Source of the DNA: Loxodes magnus
Lineage: Eukaryota > Ciliophora > Karyorelictea > Loxodida > Loxodidae
NCBI GenBank assembly: GCA_946699065.1
Contig: CAMPDV010002074.1
Location: forward strand, 1-64,000
Length of the DNA: 64,000 nt
Reading direction: 5' to 3'
Part shown: piece after piece, positions 14,384 through 27,297 of the stretch
Numbering within the stretch: position 1 is the stretch's first letter
Layout of the letters: each line of letters opens with the position of its first letter
The notes under the pieces: model-generated
What the model saw: the letters and a program-made list of their open reading frames with translations, nothing else
Databases searched by the model: none
Told to the model about the DNA's origin: nothing
Translations under genes and position numbers: made by a program

Positions 14384-15060
14384 AATGTTAAAGAAGATAT
14401 ATAATAGCAACTTGCAAATAAGAAAACAACCTTCCTTTAATCAAATTAAAATAGCAAGTATAGAGAACAGATATGAAATTGGGCAATAGTTAGAGTCAAA
14501 GGTCTTGGATAATAATATGTTTGATAATATAATAAAAATTTAATAAATTGCATGTCTAATATATAGTAGGTATAGTAGATCTTTCTTAAATCTAATTAAT
14601 TTAAATTAAAAGCTACTTAGAGTTAAAAACTTTTGTCGTGATATGATAAAGCTACTATTTAGATTAGTCTAATAAGAACCTTTTATAAATAGCATGGTAA
14701 TTAAAATAAAAACATAAAATATTTTAGTCTAGGATTAATTTACAAGTTCCATTAGCTCCATTATAGCGACTTAGAAAAAAAGGATGCGAGATAAGTTTAA
14801 AATTGAAACATCAATCATAGAAGAAAGAGTATAAAGCTTGAATTTTAACCTGAATGAAGAATAATTGAATTCAAGAGAAATATGATATATTCAAATAGTT
14901 AGAATAGCAAAATAATTGGAAGAAGTAAATTAAAATAAAAAAGAAAGAAAGAGGCTTAAAGATAGCTAAAATATATTTGCTAAATTTGCATTTGTTTAGA
15001 AATAAAAAATTTTATCTATAATAATTTGAATCTCATCACAATATTTGTTGAAAAGAGTAT
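14384..15060 (+). CDS. possible charged coiled-coil protein (weak)
   Basis: From ATG at 14,384 the plus strand reads as a Lys/Glu/Gln-rich polypeptide with coiled-coil-like stretches around 14,800-14,960 (for example RIAKQLEEVNQNKKERKR). No domain or paralogue was recognised. Since this code has no dedicated stop, the open frame carries little weight; only the amphipathic composition argues for a gene. It converges with gene E on the opposite strand. Confidence 0.25.
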
Positions 15061-15309
15061 CTTATTTATATATATTCTACTATATGATTTAATTTATAAA
15101 TATATGGAACTAGTAATATAGTAAATAATTTAAAAGCCTTAGCTTATAAATGGTAAATATCTCTTTTGGTTTTATCTTATCAGTATCTTGAAGTTTGCTC
15201 TTGGATTGTAGATTTATTAATGTTATGTCAATTCTTTCTAATTTAATAAAATCCTTACATGTTTTTATAATTAATTTTTTATTTATCTATCTTTTACCTT
15301 GGATTTTCT

Positions 15310-17290
15310 TCACTTAGAAAATCAAAATTAGTCTACTTTATTTCTTCGTTATAGTTAAATAAAATATCTATTTAAGTGTTTTATAAGTTTACTTTAGTTA
15401 TTTTTTATTACAATTAGGAATGTTTTCTCCCTTATTTTTAAACTCTCTACTAGTAAATTTTTGCTTAATGTATTAATAAAGTTGCAAAGAAGGACTAAGA
15501 ATGCATATATTCAATCTCCAATCTCAATCAAGAAAGTGAATAAGATAATTGTGAATGCAAATCTATCCTATTTTTCTGGTTTTTAATTAATGTAAAGAGA
15601 ATTTTACAAAAAAAGACTTAAGATCAGGATTTCATTAATTACTATAAGATTAACTCTATTTTACTTTTCAAAGGCCTAAATATACAAATGTAAGCCATGT
15701 AAAAAAAAGTAAGAATTGCACTAATTGAAATTTAGAATTCTGTCTATTCTTATCCCATTATTATAATGAAGGGTTGAATTATTCTCCTTATTAAAAATAA
15801 GCTGTAGAATTATAAGCAGTAAATATTGTCTCACTTTTTTAGTTCTGTTAGCAAGCTTCTGTAATTCTATATTATCTAAATCTTAAAGAAAGTGGTTTTC
15901 ATGTTCTGCACTTAATTAGGCTAAACTTTTACAAAGGCCTTCTAGAAATTTCTAAGCTTTGAAATTATAGGAAATATAAAAATAAAAAAAGGATCTAAAT
16001 TATAGCTTACTAGGATTGTGTAAGAAAGAATGCAATTAAACCCACATAAGCATCAGTAAAACTTGTAAATCTAATTTAAAGTAAACTGAAGTCATCAGAC
16101 CAACAGAAAGATTTAAAAGAAGCCTTATGAACGCTGAAAATTTATAATTTTAGTAAGTTTCCTGTAAGTAACGACCAAACTTATTTTATATGTGCTAGGA
16201 TTTTCAAAGGAATATAAATATAAAGCAGTAAAAATACAAAGTCAATTACTTACCCTAAATCATTTGAAAGGAAAGTCGCAGATTTTGTTCCTTGTATTTA
16301 TAGATTATAAAAAATTTCTGTTTGTAATTTCTTCTTAGAATTAAGTCAAATCCAAGCTATTTCAGAATGAGAGTTTAAAAGTTTGTACTTACTAAGTATA
16401 GATCTTATAAAATTTAGGCATCATAACTGAAACCATTCCTGTACATAAAATCATTTCATCCAAACAATATGCAATTCATAGTTAGTAGCAAGTCTTAGTG
16501 GAACCTGAAGTCATAACTAAAGCAATCATTCCGGTTGCTACAACTAAAGGAATTATATAGGTTCGGAAATTTTCAATTTTCTTTATTTATCTTTTAATTT
16601 TAAATCTGAAACTGAATTTGGTGCTGATTAATTGTTCTGCTAAACTTCTTCATTTATTTGTGGTAAAACGCACTCAGAAGTTTCATTAGATAGTTGATAA
16701 GAACTTGAGCATTCTAAGCATTTTATAATATTTCTGGAACATTTTGAACAGTTTGAAATACTTAAGTTGCAAAATTAGCATATTCTATCTTGGTCATAAT
16801 CTTATTCATCTTCAGGACATATCAAATCACACTTATTGGTCTAGAATGATAATCTATAAGGTTTTTGCATGAAACACAAGCTTACTCTAACCAAGCTTCA
16901 CAATTATCATCAAGATTAGTACAGTTAAGACATTCGTTATACTTCAAAAAGTGCCTTTTATCGCATTTTAAGCATCTATCTTGATTACATAATTCAAAAT
17001 AAGGTATGCAACTATCTTGCTATAGAAATGTAGATAAAGGGCAATTTTGTCAGCATTATTCTTCATATAAAAGAAGAGAATTATTCCGTTCAGTAGATTT
17101 TCCTTATCTGCATTATATGCAATTTTTGGCACTTAATTGCAATTCCTACACTTTTTATTAGCATCTATCTCAAAACCTTATTAGCATCTTTAGCAAATAT
17201 TTCCAACTTTATCACATATCAATTTTCATATGTAAATTGTACAAATTAGACTACTAATTTATTATATACACATTTCAACAGTGAGTCTTT
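15310..17290 (-). pseudogene. gene E: Cys-rich (furin-like) multi-TM protein, damaged
   Basis: The minus strand reads as CxxC-rich repeats of the furin/growth-factor-receptor type, for example CNQDRCLKCDKRHF, CLNCTNLDDNC and CQFCNLSISNCSKC, followed by hydrophobic segments (VIDFVFLLLYIYIPLKILAH near 16,210; FAFTIILFTFLIEIGDW near 15,540) and a basic tail ending at TGA 15,310-15,312. Its domain order matches gene D at 58.1-61.8 kb. At least two frame changes in the cysteine-rich part (near 16,860 and 17,130) are not explained by obvious GT-AG introns, and no start or N-terminal domain was found. Further changes in the C-terminal half could be short introns or decay. It is probably a pseudogene of a surface protein, or several consensus errors. 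Confidence 0.65.
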
Positions 17291-20200
17291 TCTGTTTGTT
17301 AATGTCTACTAACTCAGGCAATTTAATTATCTTAATCCTTTTTATTTTAAATAATGATAGATATTATTTTAATAGCTTGATTAAATATTATGAAACATCT
17401 AAGTGTTCAATCATTCATACACTTACTAGCTACTTTAATTTCAATAATAATCCTTATCTTATCAAGCCAAATATTTAATTTGATGGATATCTAAATTCTT
17501 TAGTTAAAAGGATTAGATTAAAAACATTTCATTTAGTTAATACCAAATTCTTTTATTTTTAAATAACTCCTTATTAATTGACTTTAAAGCTATGCAAAAC
17601 ATAAATAACTTATATTCACTAGGAGTGTAAAATTATAAAATGCTTAATTTTAATTTTATTTTAGAATTACAAGTTAAAGCTATATCATTTAGTTCTTAAT
17701 ATAGGATTGCAAGTATTTTACGTAAAATAAAAGTTTGCAAAAAGTATTAATTACTTTAAATAAATATCTTAGTTGGTTTATCCTATTCATTTAACAACAT
17801 TCATTACGTTATAATTGTAAAACATTTCAAAAGTACTATTCCTCCTTACATTTTATTATAATCTTAATTAGCTTATCTTGAATTTAACTTAAATCAAAAG
17901 CCATTTTCAAAGAAATATTTTAAATCTCCCTTTTATTTAAAAATTTCTAAGTTAAAAGCATCAAACAAATTAGAAAGTAGGAATTAAGTTTTGCTTAATA
18001 TTCTTTGTTCTAATATTTAAGGACTTAATCAAATTTTTAAAATAGATATTATTATTATATTAATTTCAGCTAAATTACCATATAAATATTATGAGTTTAT
18101 TTCAAGAGTTAAATTAATATTGCTCTTTTGTTTAGAGAGCATGATTATTGTTATTAAGCATACTTTATGCATTTATTCAGTTTAAATGGATTTAAGTTTA
18201 TAGAACTTTCTAGTAGATATTAACCCTTCACTGTGTAAAGAATAATAAATTTTATTTTTTTGATTAAACTTAAAGTATATTATAATTTTATTGATCATTC
18301 AACTTTATAACTAAAAAGAAAAGTTTTAAGTTAAAAAGCAGGATTCTCTCAAGTGTATTTATAAATGTATTCTTTAACTTATCTGAAACTAAAATTTAAA
18401 TAAATAGCTTCTAATATCTTAAATTATAAAGACACTAAGGTATACCCTTATTGTTTATAGAATTATAACTTTTAACTTAAGAAAGTATTAGCATATTTTA
18501 AATAATTTATTCTAGAAATTTCCTTTATTTATTTAAAATTCTCATACATTTTTTGCCTATAAATATTAAGTTGATCCAAGAAATTTAAAATTATTAAGCA
18601 TTTGGCATTTATTTTTATCTTTCATTAGTCTATTATAACAATATAAGCAGCTTAGCTATCTTCTATTTATGTTTCTAAGTTATTTGCTAATTATAGTGAA
18701 ATAAAGGCAGTTATAAAACAATAATTTCTTTCAAATAGTAAATTTATTTCTATTTAATACATCTTTAAACTAAATTGCTCAATTAATTATACAAATTCTC
18801 TATCTAAAGAAAATTTAGAAATTAATAGGACTAATATCAAATAAAGAAAATTAATAGTTATCCATTAGGATCCAATATGTATCATTAACTGTATTTATTA
18901 AAGAATAAATACAATATTCAAAAAGGTTGATATATTTATTTGTCTATTCCTAGCATTTTAAATTATAGGAATGTTTAAAACTCTCTTTAGATTAATATTT
19001 ACAACAAAGTTTAATTTCATTTAAGGTGTATATGAAGCATAAACCTTCTTCGTGATTTTAACTTACAATTTTTTTAAGTTTATTGTTCCTTGCTTAGATT
19101 TTACAAAATGTAGATTTTAAAATCCTATACAGTTTGATGATAAAGAAGTATTATATATTTATCTCACAAAATTTAGATATTTCTTATAAATAAACCTAGC
19201 TTATATACTTTTAAGTAATTGATAGATTATTTATTAAGAGCTAGCTTTATTTCCTAAATCATATACTCTATTACTATACTTTTATTCAATTGCACTCTTT
19301 AATTTTATCTATTATACTGTCAGCTTATTATTTTAGCTACTAAAAACGAGGCATAGATTCTTAAAATTTAATTATACCTTTAAAATGTAATTATAATAAA
19401 AAGATAAAAATAGTAGCAGTTATGAATAATAAAAAGCTTATTACTATAATTAAAAGATTAAGCATCAAAACAGGATAATTAATTATATATAACCTAAGAA
19501 ATCTTCATTGATAACCCTAAAACTAAATATTCTTGCTTAATTAAGAGATAAAAAGTACAAAAATTTAATTTTTAGAAAAGTTGAAAATTGCATTGAATTA
19601 TTATGAGAAGGTTAGGCTATATATAAAATAAAAAAATAAGTATTTTATATATTAAGAATGATATACTAAATGTATGCATTTACTATGATTTAGTTTCTTT
19701 CTTGCTTAATTGAATTAAGTACATTATTATTTTATTATAGTATGCTTTTATTTTAATGTTTTATACATTAGTATTTTCTCCTTATAATTAAATAATAGCT
19801 TTTCTATCCTACAAATGTAGACTTTAGATTTATAATTAAATTTATTATAATTTATATATTATAAGGTATGTTTTAGTCAATCACATACATTATATTTTCA
19901 CATAAATATCATCTCTAATTAAAGAGATCTAAACCCTAATCATCTAAAACTCCTAATTTAGTAAGCTATCTTTCTATACCCTCCCCATCCGAAGCTTGAT
20001 TATGAAATATGTAAGGTAATTATTATTGAAAATAATTTTTAAGTTTGAACATATTTCATATTCAAAATCTCTAAAAACATCTAGTTAAGTTTAGCAATAA
20101 TCAAGAATATTTAATATTTCTTATATTTATATCTTAATTAAAGCTTAATCTATTTTACCCTAAAATAATCTTAGAATCCTAAATTTTCTAGATTTGATTT

Positions 20201-20470
20201 AGTAATTATTTATAATAATAGCTTTAATTTAATATTTAGGCTATTAATTATGACTATGCTTATAATAAGCTTAGATGTTTATTAAATGCTATAAAGGATG
20301 AAATTAATAAGTTAATTACTTAATTTATTCCTCTATTTTTATAATTGAGACTTTCTTATTTTAAATTTAACTTTCCTTCATTTCTTAAACTTTTGTTTTA
20401 TCATATTTATTAAACTTTATGCCTTGAATAAGAATCAATTTTATCTTATACCAGTATTAACAAAAAGATA
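17291..20470. other. intergenic DNA, left flank of segmental duplication
   Basis: No supportable gene. The tract from about 17,620 on is recognisably homologous, with much substitution and many small indels, to about 46,250-49,070; one matching block is at 19,380-19,500 against 47,880-48,030. It is the downstream flank of receptor B, as 46.3-49.1 kb is of receptor C. Confidence 0.55.
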
Positions 20471-23400
20471 TCATATCAAGAGCGGACTGTCAATTTGAAA
20501 TTGTTGAGGTTTTGGAATTTTAATAGAGAATTAATGATTTTATATGTTTGAAACTTTAAATATTGCTTAAATTTTAAAAAATTATTAAGGTAGTATAAAG
20601 AGTAACTCTTAGTCATATACTATATCATTTTAATGATCTTCGCTCTCATATAGATCCTCAACTTGTTTTACCTTTTATACCTTCGAAAGTTTTATTCCTT
20701 TACTTGAGCCACTTTGTTGAATAATAATTTATGAAGATTAATTTTTATATGAAGATGTAGGAGTTGGATATGCTTTAGCTTCTTAGCTTTTTTAAAGTTA
20801 TTCTATTTTTTATTCCAGATTTTTATTTCTTTTTCTTTGTACATTTTTAAAATTTCCAGTTAGCTCTGAAGGACTGATGCTTTATTATTCTTAAAATAAG
20901 AACTAGTTCTATTCATTATTTATAACATTGTGATATAAATAAAGCTTAAGAGAAAAATTTTCTTACTCAAACAAAAAATTTTCATCATTTAGTATCTTAA
21001 AAGCTAAGAATTATCTGAAATTAAGGAAAATAGACTGATTCAGGATATATTTAGGTAGCAAATTTTAATCTCTCTTGCATTAAAAGGTTCATCTGAATAA
21101 ATAAGTTTCGTCTAACTCAAAGATAGTAATTAAGGTTTTTTATTTCAATTATAATCTAAATCCTATTAAAACTATTAAGCTACATCCTAGCCCATTCGCT
21201 AAAATGTAGAACTTTTTAACGATATTATAGGAAGAAAGTTCCATTCAAATTATTTATACTATTGAAAGCCAAAAGTTACAACCAAGAAAAATTAACATTC
21301 AGGAATTTAGTTTAGGGTAGCAGCAAGGCTATGTCTTGTAAATATAGAGGGAAAGAAAAGCTAATATAACTAAATAAAGTGCAGCATGGACTATTTTATT
21401 CTGCCTTTCTGCTAATAAATTCAAAGTAACTAGAATAAACTAGAACACTCTAAAGCTTATTAGTCATTGTTTTTTGTACTTTATCTTGTTTAAGTATCCA
21501 TATAGTTCTTATCACATTAGAAGGGTTTTAGTTCCTAAGATTGTATAGATAATGAAGGAAATAGAGCATACTATTACGAAAAAGAGGTGACTACCTTATC
21601 AACATTTTCAGTTACAATCTTTATAGTGAAATGACTCGGAAAATTCGAGAGATCCATTATGATTTTAGTCAAAGCCTTCAATGCAGATAAATAAATCCAT
21701 AAAGTTTCAGTTCAAAGGTAGGAAAAAGCTGTATGTTAGAAACGGGCCTAAATAATAAGAAATACTTCCAATTAAATAAAGAAATAATTTATTGGAAAAC
21801 TCTAACTTTCGCATAATACTCAAAAGGCTAATTAATCACAAAGAAGCTATGACACATGCAACTAACTGATTGGAGTATTGCTTGTTATGAGACTCTCCAA
21901 AAATATTTACGAAATCAAGTTTTGCACAGCTTACAATAAATTCTGCTAAATAACTATAATCAGAGAAGTCTGGACCAACTGAAGCGATTTGCAAAGTATA
22001 TAAAAGAATATGAAAAATGTAAATAAAATCCCAACTGGACATTACAAATACTCTCTTCAGTTTAACAAATTAATAGTCACTTCTTTTTCTTATCTCTCAA
22101 AAAGAAATTGAAATAACTAATATTAGCATGCTAAGTAAAATTACGTATTACACTATTTCGCCTTACGTAAATGTTTATCTTTCTCTTTCTTTAAAGGGAC
22201 ATTCTAAATTTCAATTATCTTCAAAACTTCCTGTACTTCCATCTCCTCACATAAAAGGCTTTTCGAAATTAAAAATGACATCACATGTTAAACAATAAAC
22301 TCCAATAGTTTAAATGCTTCAAATCCCTTTTTCATTTTTCCGATAGTTTTCTATGCTTCATGGCAGTGCAGATCTATCATTCGAAGTTGATTCGATACTT
22401 ACTTTCCCTGTTGCTCCTATGAATTTAGTATTTCTAACTGCCTCTATGATATTTTCCTATTTCTTGTAATTTTATCCTTTATTTATCAAACTTTGCAAAG
22501 CATGAACTCCCAAAAGAAGAGCATCGAATTCTGTGAAGGCATAATTAGTTAACTGCTCGGTGTTAAAATATTCCTAAATTTACTTTTTTATACTTTACCC
22601 AAAATCTCCCTATAAATAAGCAGGAGTAAATTATATTGCTCCTTTTACTACTGCTTGAATCTTACTTACTTCTTTATCTTGAGAAACAAAATTTTCGGTT
22701 AGTCAGGAAAAAGAAATGAATAAAAAGTCTCCTTCTCTCGCCCCCTATTCATAAAACTGCTTTATTATGATTTTGGCATCATCTTCATAAACAATAACCA
22801 AAACAACTCTAGTCTTCTAGTATATTTCCTTTACTATATCTTTTCATGATTCATTGCTAGTCTAGGACTTAATGTCACCTGCTACTCTATTTTTATTAGC
22901 TATGCTTATACTGAAGTGACTTGATTCTTTAACAAAGTAATCATATATTCCCTTTTATCATGCTGTATCCTAATAAATTACTCCTACTTTTGTTCATCCT
23001 TACATATAACATGTTCTTGCAACTAAAACTGCTGAATATGCATCTGAAGGAATTGATCGTACAAAATATGGATATTTTTATTTATTTGATAAATCAGGAG
23101 CTGCATTATCACCAGAGATACATGTTATAGTAAAGTTTTGCTATTCGAAAAAGTGATAAAGATCTATAGAATTAGAACTTGTTTCTGGTATGTAATGAAG
23201 TAGACCATATTCTTACTTCTTTTAGCTTTATTCTTTGTAGACATGGTTATAATCAAAATACTCAGCTCCTGTAAAAATATTGGTTGATTTTAAGCTATAA
23301 TAGGGCATTATGCTATTTACATTATTAACATAATAAACACCATATTCTCTACCTCAATAGTAATAAGTTACTCATGACACGTCAACTCCATCAGGATTTT

Positions 23401-24514
23401 TTTTGTCCGCTACCATGCTAATTGGAATTTCAATTAAACTATTGCCTGGTATGTTAGTAGTTCCATCAGGCCAAATTATTTATTCCTAATACACTATGGA
23501 AGTTAAATTAACGATTCCCACTACTTTAACTTTATTAAGTTGTACATTCAAAATTTAAAGCTAAATACTTTGACTAGAAAATAGCTTCTATGCCAAATCT
23601 TTCACTAATTCATTGTTGATATATTTCTACTCTTTTAATGCCTTTGCCATCTACTCTAAAAATAGGTCTATACAATGAAGTTAGTATTCATTCTCATTTC
23701 TAGTAATTTCCGTTCCAAAGCTAAAACCAACAAATCCATTTATAATCTAGATATCATGTAAATTCCATATTTACCAGGAGTTTTAAATATTCATTATAAA
23801 AGCTTTTATTTCATAGTTTTATTGCGAAATCAAATTTAAAAAGTATTCAAAGTTATAGCTGATAGTACTATAAAATTTCCTTATTCCTTTTATTTAAATA
23901 TCTTAAGAAATATCTCCTAAATTTATCTTTTCAATGCCAAAAGCAGGAATTATTCATTAATATTCTAAATTTCTTAGAGCTGATTAAATTATTGAAGGTT
24001 CACTTCCTGTAAATTAATCTGTAAAGTATCCCAAAGATTTTCATTTAAATTATTCTAAGAACTTTATTATTACTTTAGTAAGAGATTCAGTTGAAGGAAG
24101 GATAAAATGACTGAACTTACTATTTTAAATAATTTTGTTATTTTACTCCTTTGAAACTATGTGAATTATCTTATTTTAATGAGCTCAAATAGAAATTAAA
24201 TAGGTAAGTTAGTAGCTTTTTGTCATATCAATGATCATGTCTAGTTATAATTTCTCTCACTTTAATGTAAAATAGTTAAAGTTTTTAGTTATATTTCTAT
24301 TTATCTTTATTTACTCAAATTCTAGTTATATATCTTAAATTCTAAATCACTACTTATTTTAAAAGTGCTTATTTAAAGTTTCTTCCCATCCTTCTTTCGC
24401 AGCATTGACATCATAAGGTTGACTTATTCGATATTCATTTAGAAAAGCTATTTTTAAAGCATTTAACTTGACTATAGCTAAAATAATTAGCAAGATTGAT
24501 AATTTAGCTTGCAT
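20471..24514 (-). CDS. receptor B: PBP-like ectodomain, about nine TM
   Basis: A single frame of 1,348 codons from ATG 24,514 to TGA 20,471-20,473. Residues 1-20 form a signal sequence. The ectodomain (about 20-785) contains ANF-receptor-like motifs: ILPSTESLTKVIIKFLEQF near residue 150, CISGDNAAPDL and PYFVRSIPSDAYSAV near 480, and GWTKVGVIYQDTAWQKG near 518, possibly two tandem PBP lobes. In the last motif both Trp are TGA codons. About nine hydrophobic segments span roughly 790-1130, with a Ca-loop-like DQNHNGSLEF near 946 in one loop. The tail is polar, Gln- and Lys-rich. It resembles class-C-receptor-like ligand binding joined to a non-canonical membrane domain. Residues about 25-1236 are nearly identical to receptor C. 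Confidence 0.88.
20806..24440. repeat. near-identical tract shared with 49,255-52,889
   Basis: Base-by-base comparison at an offset of 28,449 shows only scattered differences (about 1%) over 3.6 kb. Both ends lie inside the receptor coding sequence. Outside the tract the two loci remain homologous but differ densely. The sharp change at both ends is the signature of recent gene conversion between paralogues, or, less likely, strong selection on the core only. Confidence 0.85.
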
Positions 24515-26130
24515 TTGATTAAAGCAGAGTTAACTTTAGTAGAGATACATAGAAAATATAAAAGTTAATTGAAGCATAAATAATTAATACCTTTAATTTC
24601 ATATATCAACAGTTTTTATATATCTTTAACTATTTTAAAAGCATAAGCTTATTTTATTTAATACCTTGCTTTTAATATTCTAGTTAGATCTTAGTCAATA
24701 CTTTAATCTCCACTAATTAGCATTTATTAATACTTAAATCTCTAATGAAGCATAAATTAATTTCCATTTAGATATTCTCTTATACATAAAGTAAGTTCTT
24801 AGGTGTAGTAATCGCTTTTAATTTTTACTAAGGATTCTAAACTAAAATATTATATTGTAAATGAATAACTAGACAGACAGCTTAAAGAGGTAAGTAGTAT
24901 AATTAATATAATAATTAGTAAACTTAGTCTAATAATTATTTAAGTAGTACATATAAAATAAACATCTTCTCTGAGAGGTATATTTATAATACATTTAATT
25001 ACATTGATATGATACTAAGCATATATTAATTAATTAATGGAAATCATTATTATTATATATCCATATAAAGCAAAGCGAGGATAAATTACACCAACCTAAA
25101 TCTTAAAATTACTAATCATTGTTAAGGCTTATCTACCAGTTACACATAATCTAAATAAATAAGTATTATAATTATTTTTTAAATGATCTTGAGTGAATGT
25201 TTTTTATTTATTTAGAGCTTATAACTAAATAAATAAAATAAAGCATCAACTAAATAATCTCTAATAAGCAAATCCTTATTCCTTCAACCTTTCAATATTA
25301 TATATGATTAAGGCTTAATGGTTAAAAATGCTATCATTTTAGTTTTTTATCCAAGCTAATTAATAAGTATATTCTAAATTTAAATATAAGATTTAGCTTT
25401 CTTTTTTCTAAGTAAATATAAATGTGAAAGATAGGTAAGGAAAAAATGATTTAAAAGAATCTTTTTAAATAAAGAAATTTTAACTTATTATTAAAATTAA
25501 GATAAATTGCTAGCTTGCTGTGTTTTTAAACTTTAAATTTATATTCTTAAAAAAAATGAAAAACATGATATAACTGAATATCTGAATTTTATTAGATATT
25601 AATTTTCTTTATTTATAATAAAAGAAAGTTGCTACTGAAAAAGATGTATAAATGCAATTTTAATATTTCTTTTATTTTTTCAATTTACGCTTGAATGATA
25701 TGATGACTTCTAAGATTCTATATTAATTTATCAAAGGTTTAAGTTTAATAATTAATTTTTCAGATTCTTAATGATTTTTCAACTGATTTTCAAATTTAGT
25801 AGAAGCTTAATTGAATATTTGTTAAACTTATATACAAATCTTATTTGATTATCTAAGTAATGCTTATCTATGAAATTTAATCTCAATTCATTCTTCTGTA
25901 ATCCTTAACTTATCATTATTCTAACACCTTTTATTATAAAAATTGAAATTAGTAATTATAAGCAATTTAGCCTTTTATTATGTAGTATAAAATATACTAA
26001 GCATATTATAATATTTACATGCTTTATTAAGAAAAATATAAATAAATAAAGGATTATTAAGACTAATACAGATTGAGCTTTACTTTATAATTAGAAATAA
26101 ATTATAATTAAAAATGGTAGTTTATTATTA
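24515..26130. other. intergenic DNA, right flank of segmental duplication
   Basis: No gene supported. It remains alignable, with many changes, to about 52,964-54,200 in direct orientation. From about 25,860 onward it instead matches 55,990 downward in inverted orientation. Confidence 0.5.
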
Positions 26131-26374
26131 TTCTAGTATTAAGATTATCTAAATTGTGGAAGATATTTTAGGCCCCATTAATAGTAAGTAGATTATAACT
26201 TTCTATTTTAGTGAAGCTATTTCGTAAGTATTAAATTAATTTATTTGGTATAATAGAAATATAAAAACATTTAGAAAGAGTATTTAAAGGATTGCTCTAA
26301 GATTTAAAGAAAAGGAGGTTATTACATTTTAATAAATATAGGAAATTAAAAAAATCTACAGTAAAGTATATTCT

Positions 26375-27297
26375 AATTGATATTCCAACTACAAAAAATG
26401 GAAGGCTTAAAGAAAGGTTTCTACACCACCTCCAAGAAATAGGAGAGGAAACCAGAAGCCACTCTTAATCAGTCGTCTTACACTTAACCCTAATCTTCTT
26501 CTTAATAAGACTAAACTCCGGTGAAGTAATATTAATTTTCCTTACCCAGGGAAGAATACCCAATTGCTAGGACAAGCCATGAACTCACTCCGTCAACGCA
26601 GGAAAAGCCAAGGAACCAGCCTAAGTCGGCTCTACATTAGGAGGTGTTGGAAGTCTATCCATCCGGGTAGTTGAGCATAGAACAATTAATTAAGGTAGTC
26701 ATAAACCTATAGGAAGAGGTTAAGAAGCTCAAGAAGGAAAATACGAAGCTAATGGATTTAATTGAGCAACAGGACTCAAGAGAGCTTCGAATGGCAAATT
26801 GGGAAAGGGAGCTTGACACTCTCTGGAAGTATCAGTAGGAAGAGTTGAAACAGATGAGTGCCTCAATAAAAACGATACAAGATTAGAATAAGGAAATAAT
26901 ATTAAGTTAGAGACAAGAAATTCCTAAGATCGACAAAATGGAAATAGAAGAAGAGCAGGTAATCAAGATGGAGCCGGCTAGAAAGTTAAAGAAGAAATGT
27001 TACTTTTGTAAAAGCCAGAATCATCTGTACAGAAGATGTAAGAAATTCTAGAAATTCAAGAAAGAATACTGAATTAAAGAAGAAAAGGAAAGGAAGAAAC
27101 TGTATTGCAATAAAGACGGACAAATATACAAGAAAAAATAAAAACAATCAGGAACTTCAAGAATAGAGAAGATGAGAATTGGGACAAGAGAGAATCAAGA
27201 AGAAAAACCACCAAGATTGAAAAACTTTTGTTTTATGCGGCAGCTTGAAGCTACTGCAGAACATTTAAATTGAATTGAATTAAATTGATATTCCAAC
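26375..27297 (+). mobile_element. ORF1-only retroelement with 15-bp target duplications
   Basis: An 893-bp insertion (26,390-27,282) is flanked by direct repeats AATTGATATTCCAAC at 26,375-26,389 and 27,283-27,297. The copy of the host locus at 54.7-55.6 kb has a single diverged site there, confirming insertion. The 3' end carries a short ATTGA-type tail. Variable-length target duplications of this size and a simple-repeat tail are typical of target-primed LINE-type insertion, not of LTR elements. Only one protein, of ORF1/gag type, is encoded and no reverse transcriptase is present, so it resembles the half-LINE (HAL1-like) arrangement and would need another element for mobility. GC content is clearly above the surroundings. 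Confidence 0.8.
26398..27273 (+). CDS. ORF1/gag-like protein with CCHC zinc knuckle
   Basis: ATG at 26,398 begins a 291-residue frame ending at TGA 27,271-27,273; one internal TGA reads as Trp. Residues 1-100 are Pro/Gln/Ser-rich. About 100-190 form a coiled coil (LQEEVKKLKKENTKLMDLIE). At about 200-213 lies CYFCKSQNHLYRRC, a perfect C-x2-C-x4-H-x4-C knuckle. A second, weaker knuckle-like segment (LYCNKDGQIYKKK) follows near 235, then a basic tail. This architecture is that of nucleic-acid-binding ORF1 or gag proteins. The frame looks whole, and the G/C-rich codon use differs from every neighbour. Confidence 0.8.

Noticed and set aside
21836-22042. 68-codon ORF as an independent small gene (also at 50,285-50,491)
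   Set aside because: It is an internal piece of receptors B and C in the correct frame, cut short by standard-code stops that are Gln or Trp here.
26398-27273. LTR-retrotransposon gag as the identity of the CCHC protein
   Set aside because: No terminal repeats, and the 15-bp target duplications and simple-repeat tail fit LINE-type insertion better. A gag origin of the protein itself is not excluded.
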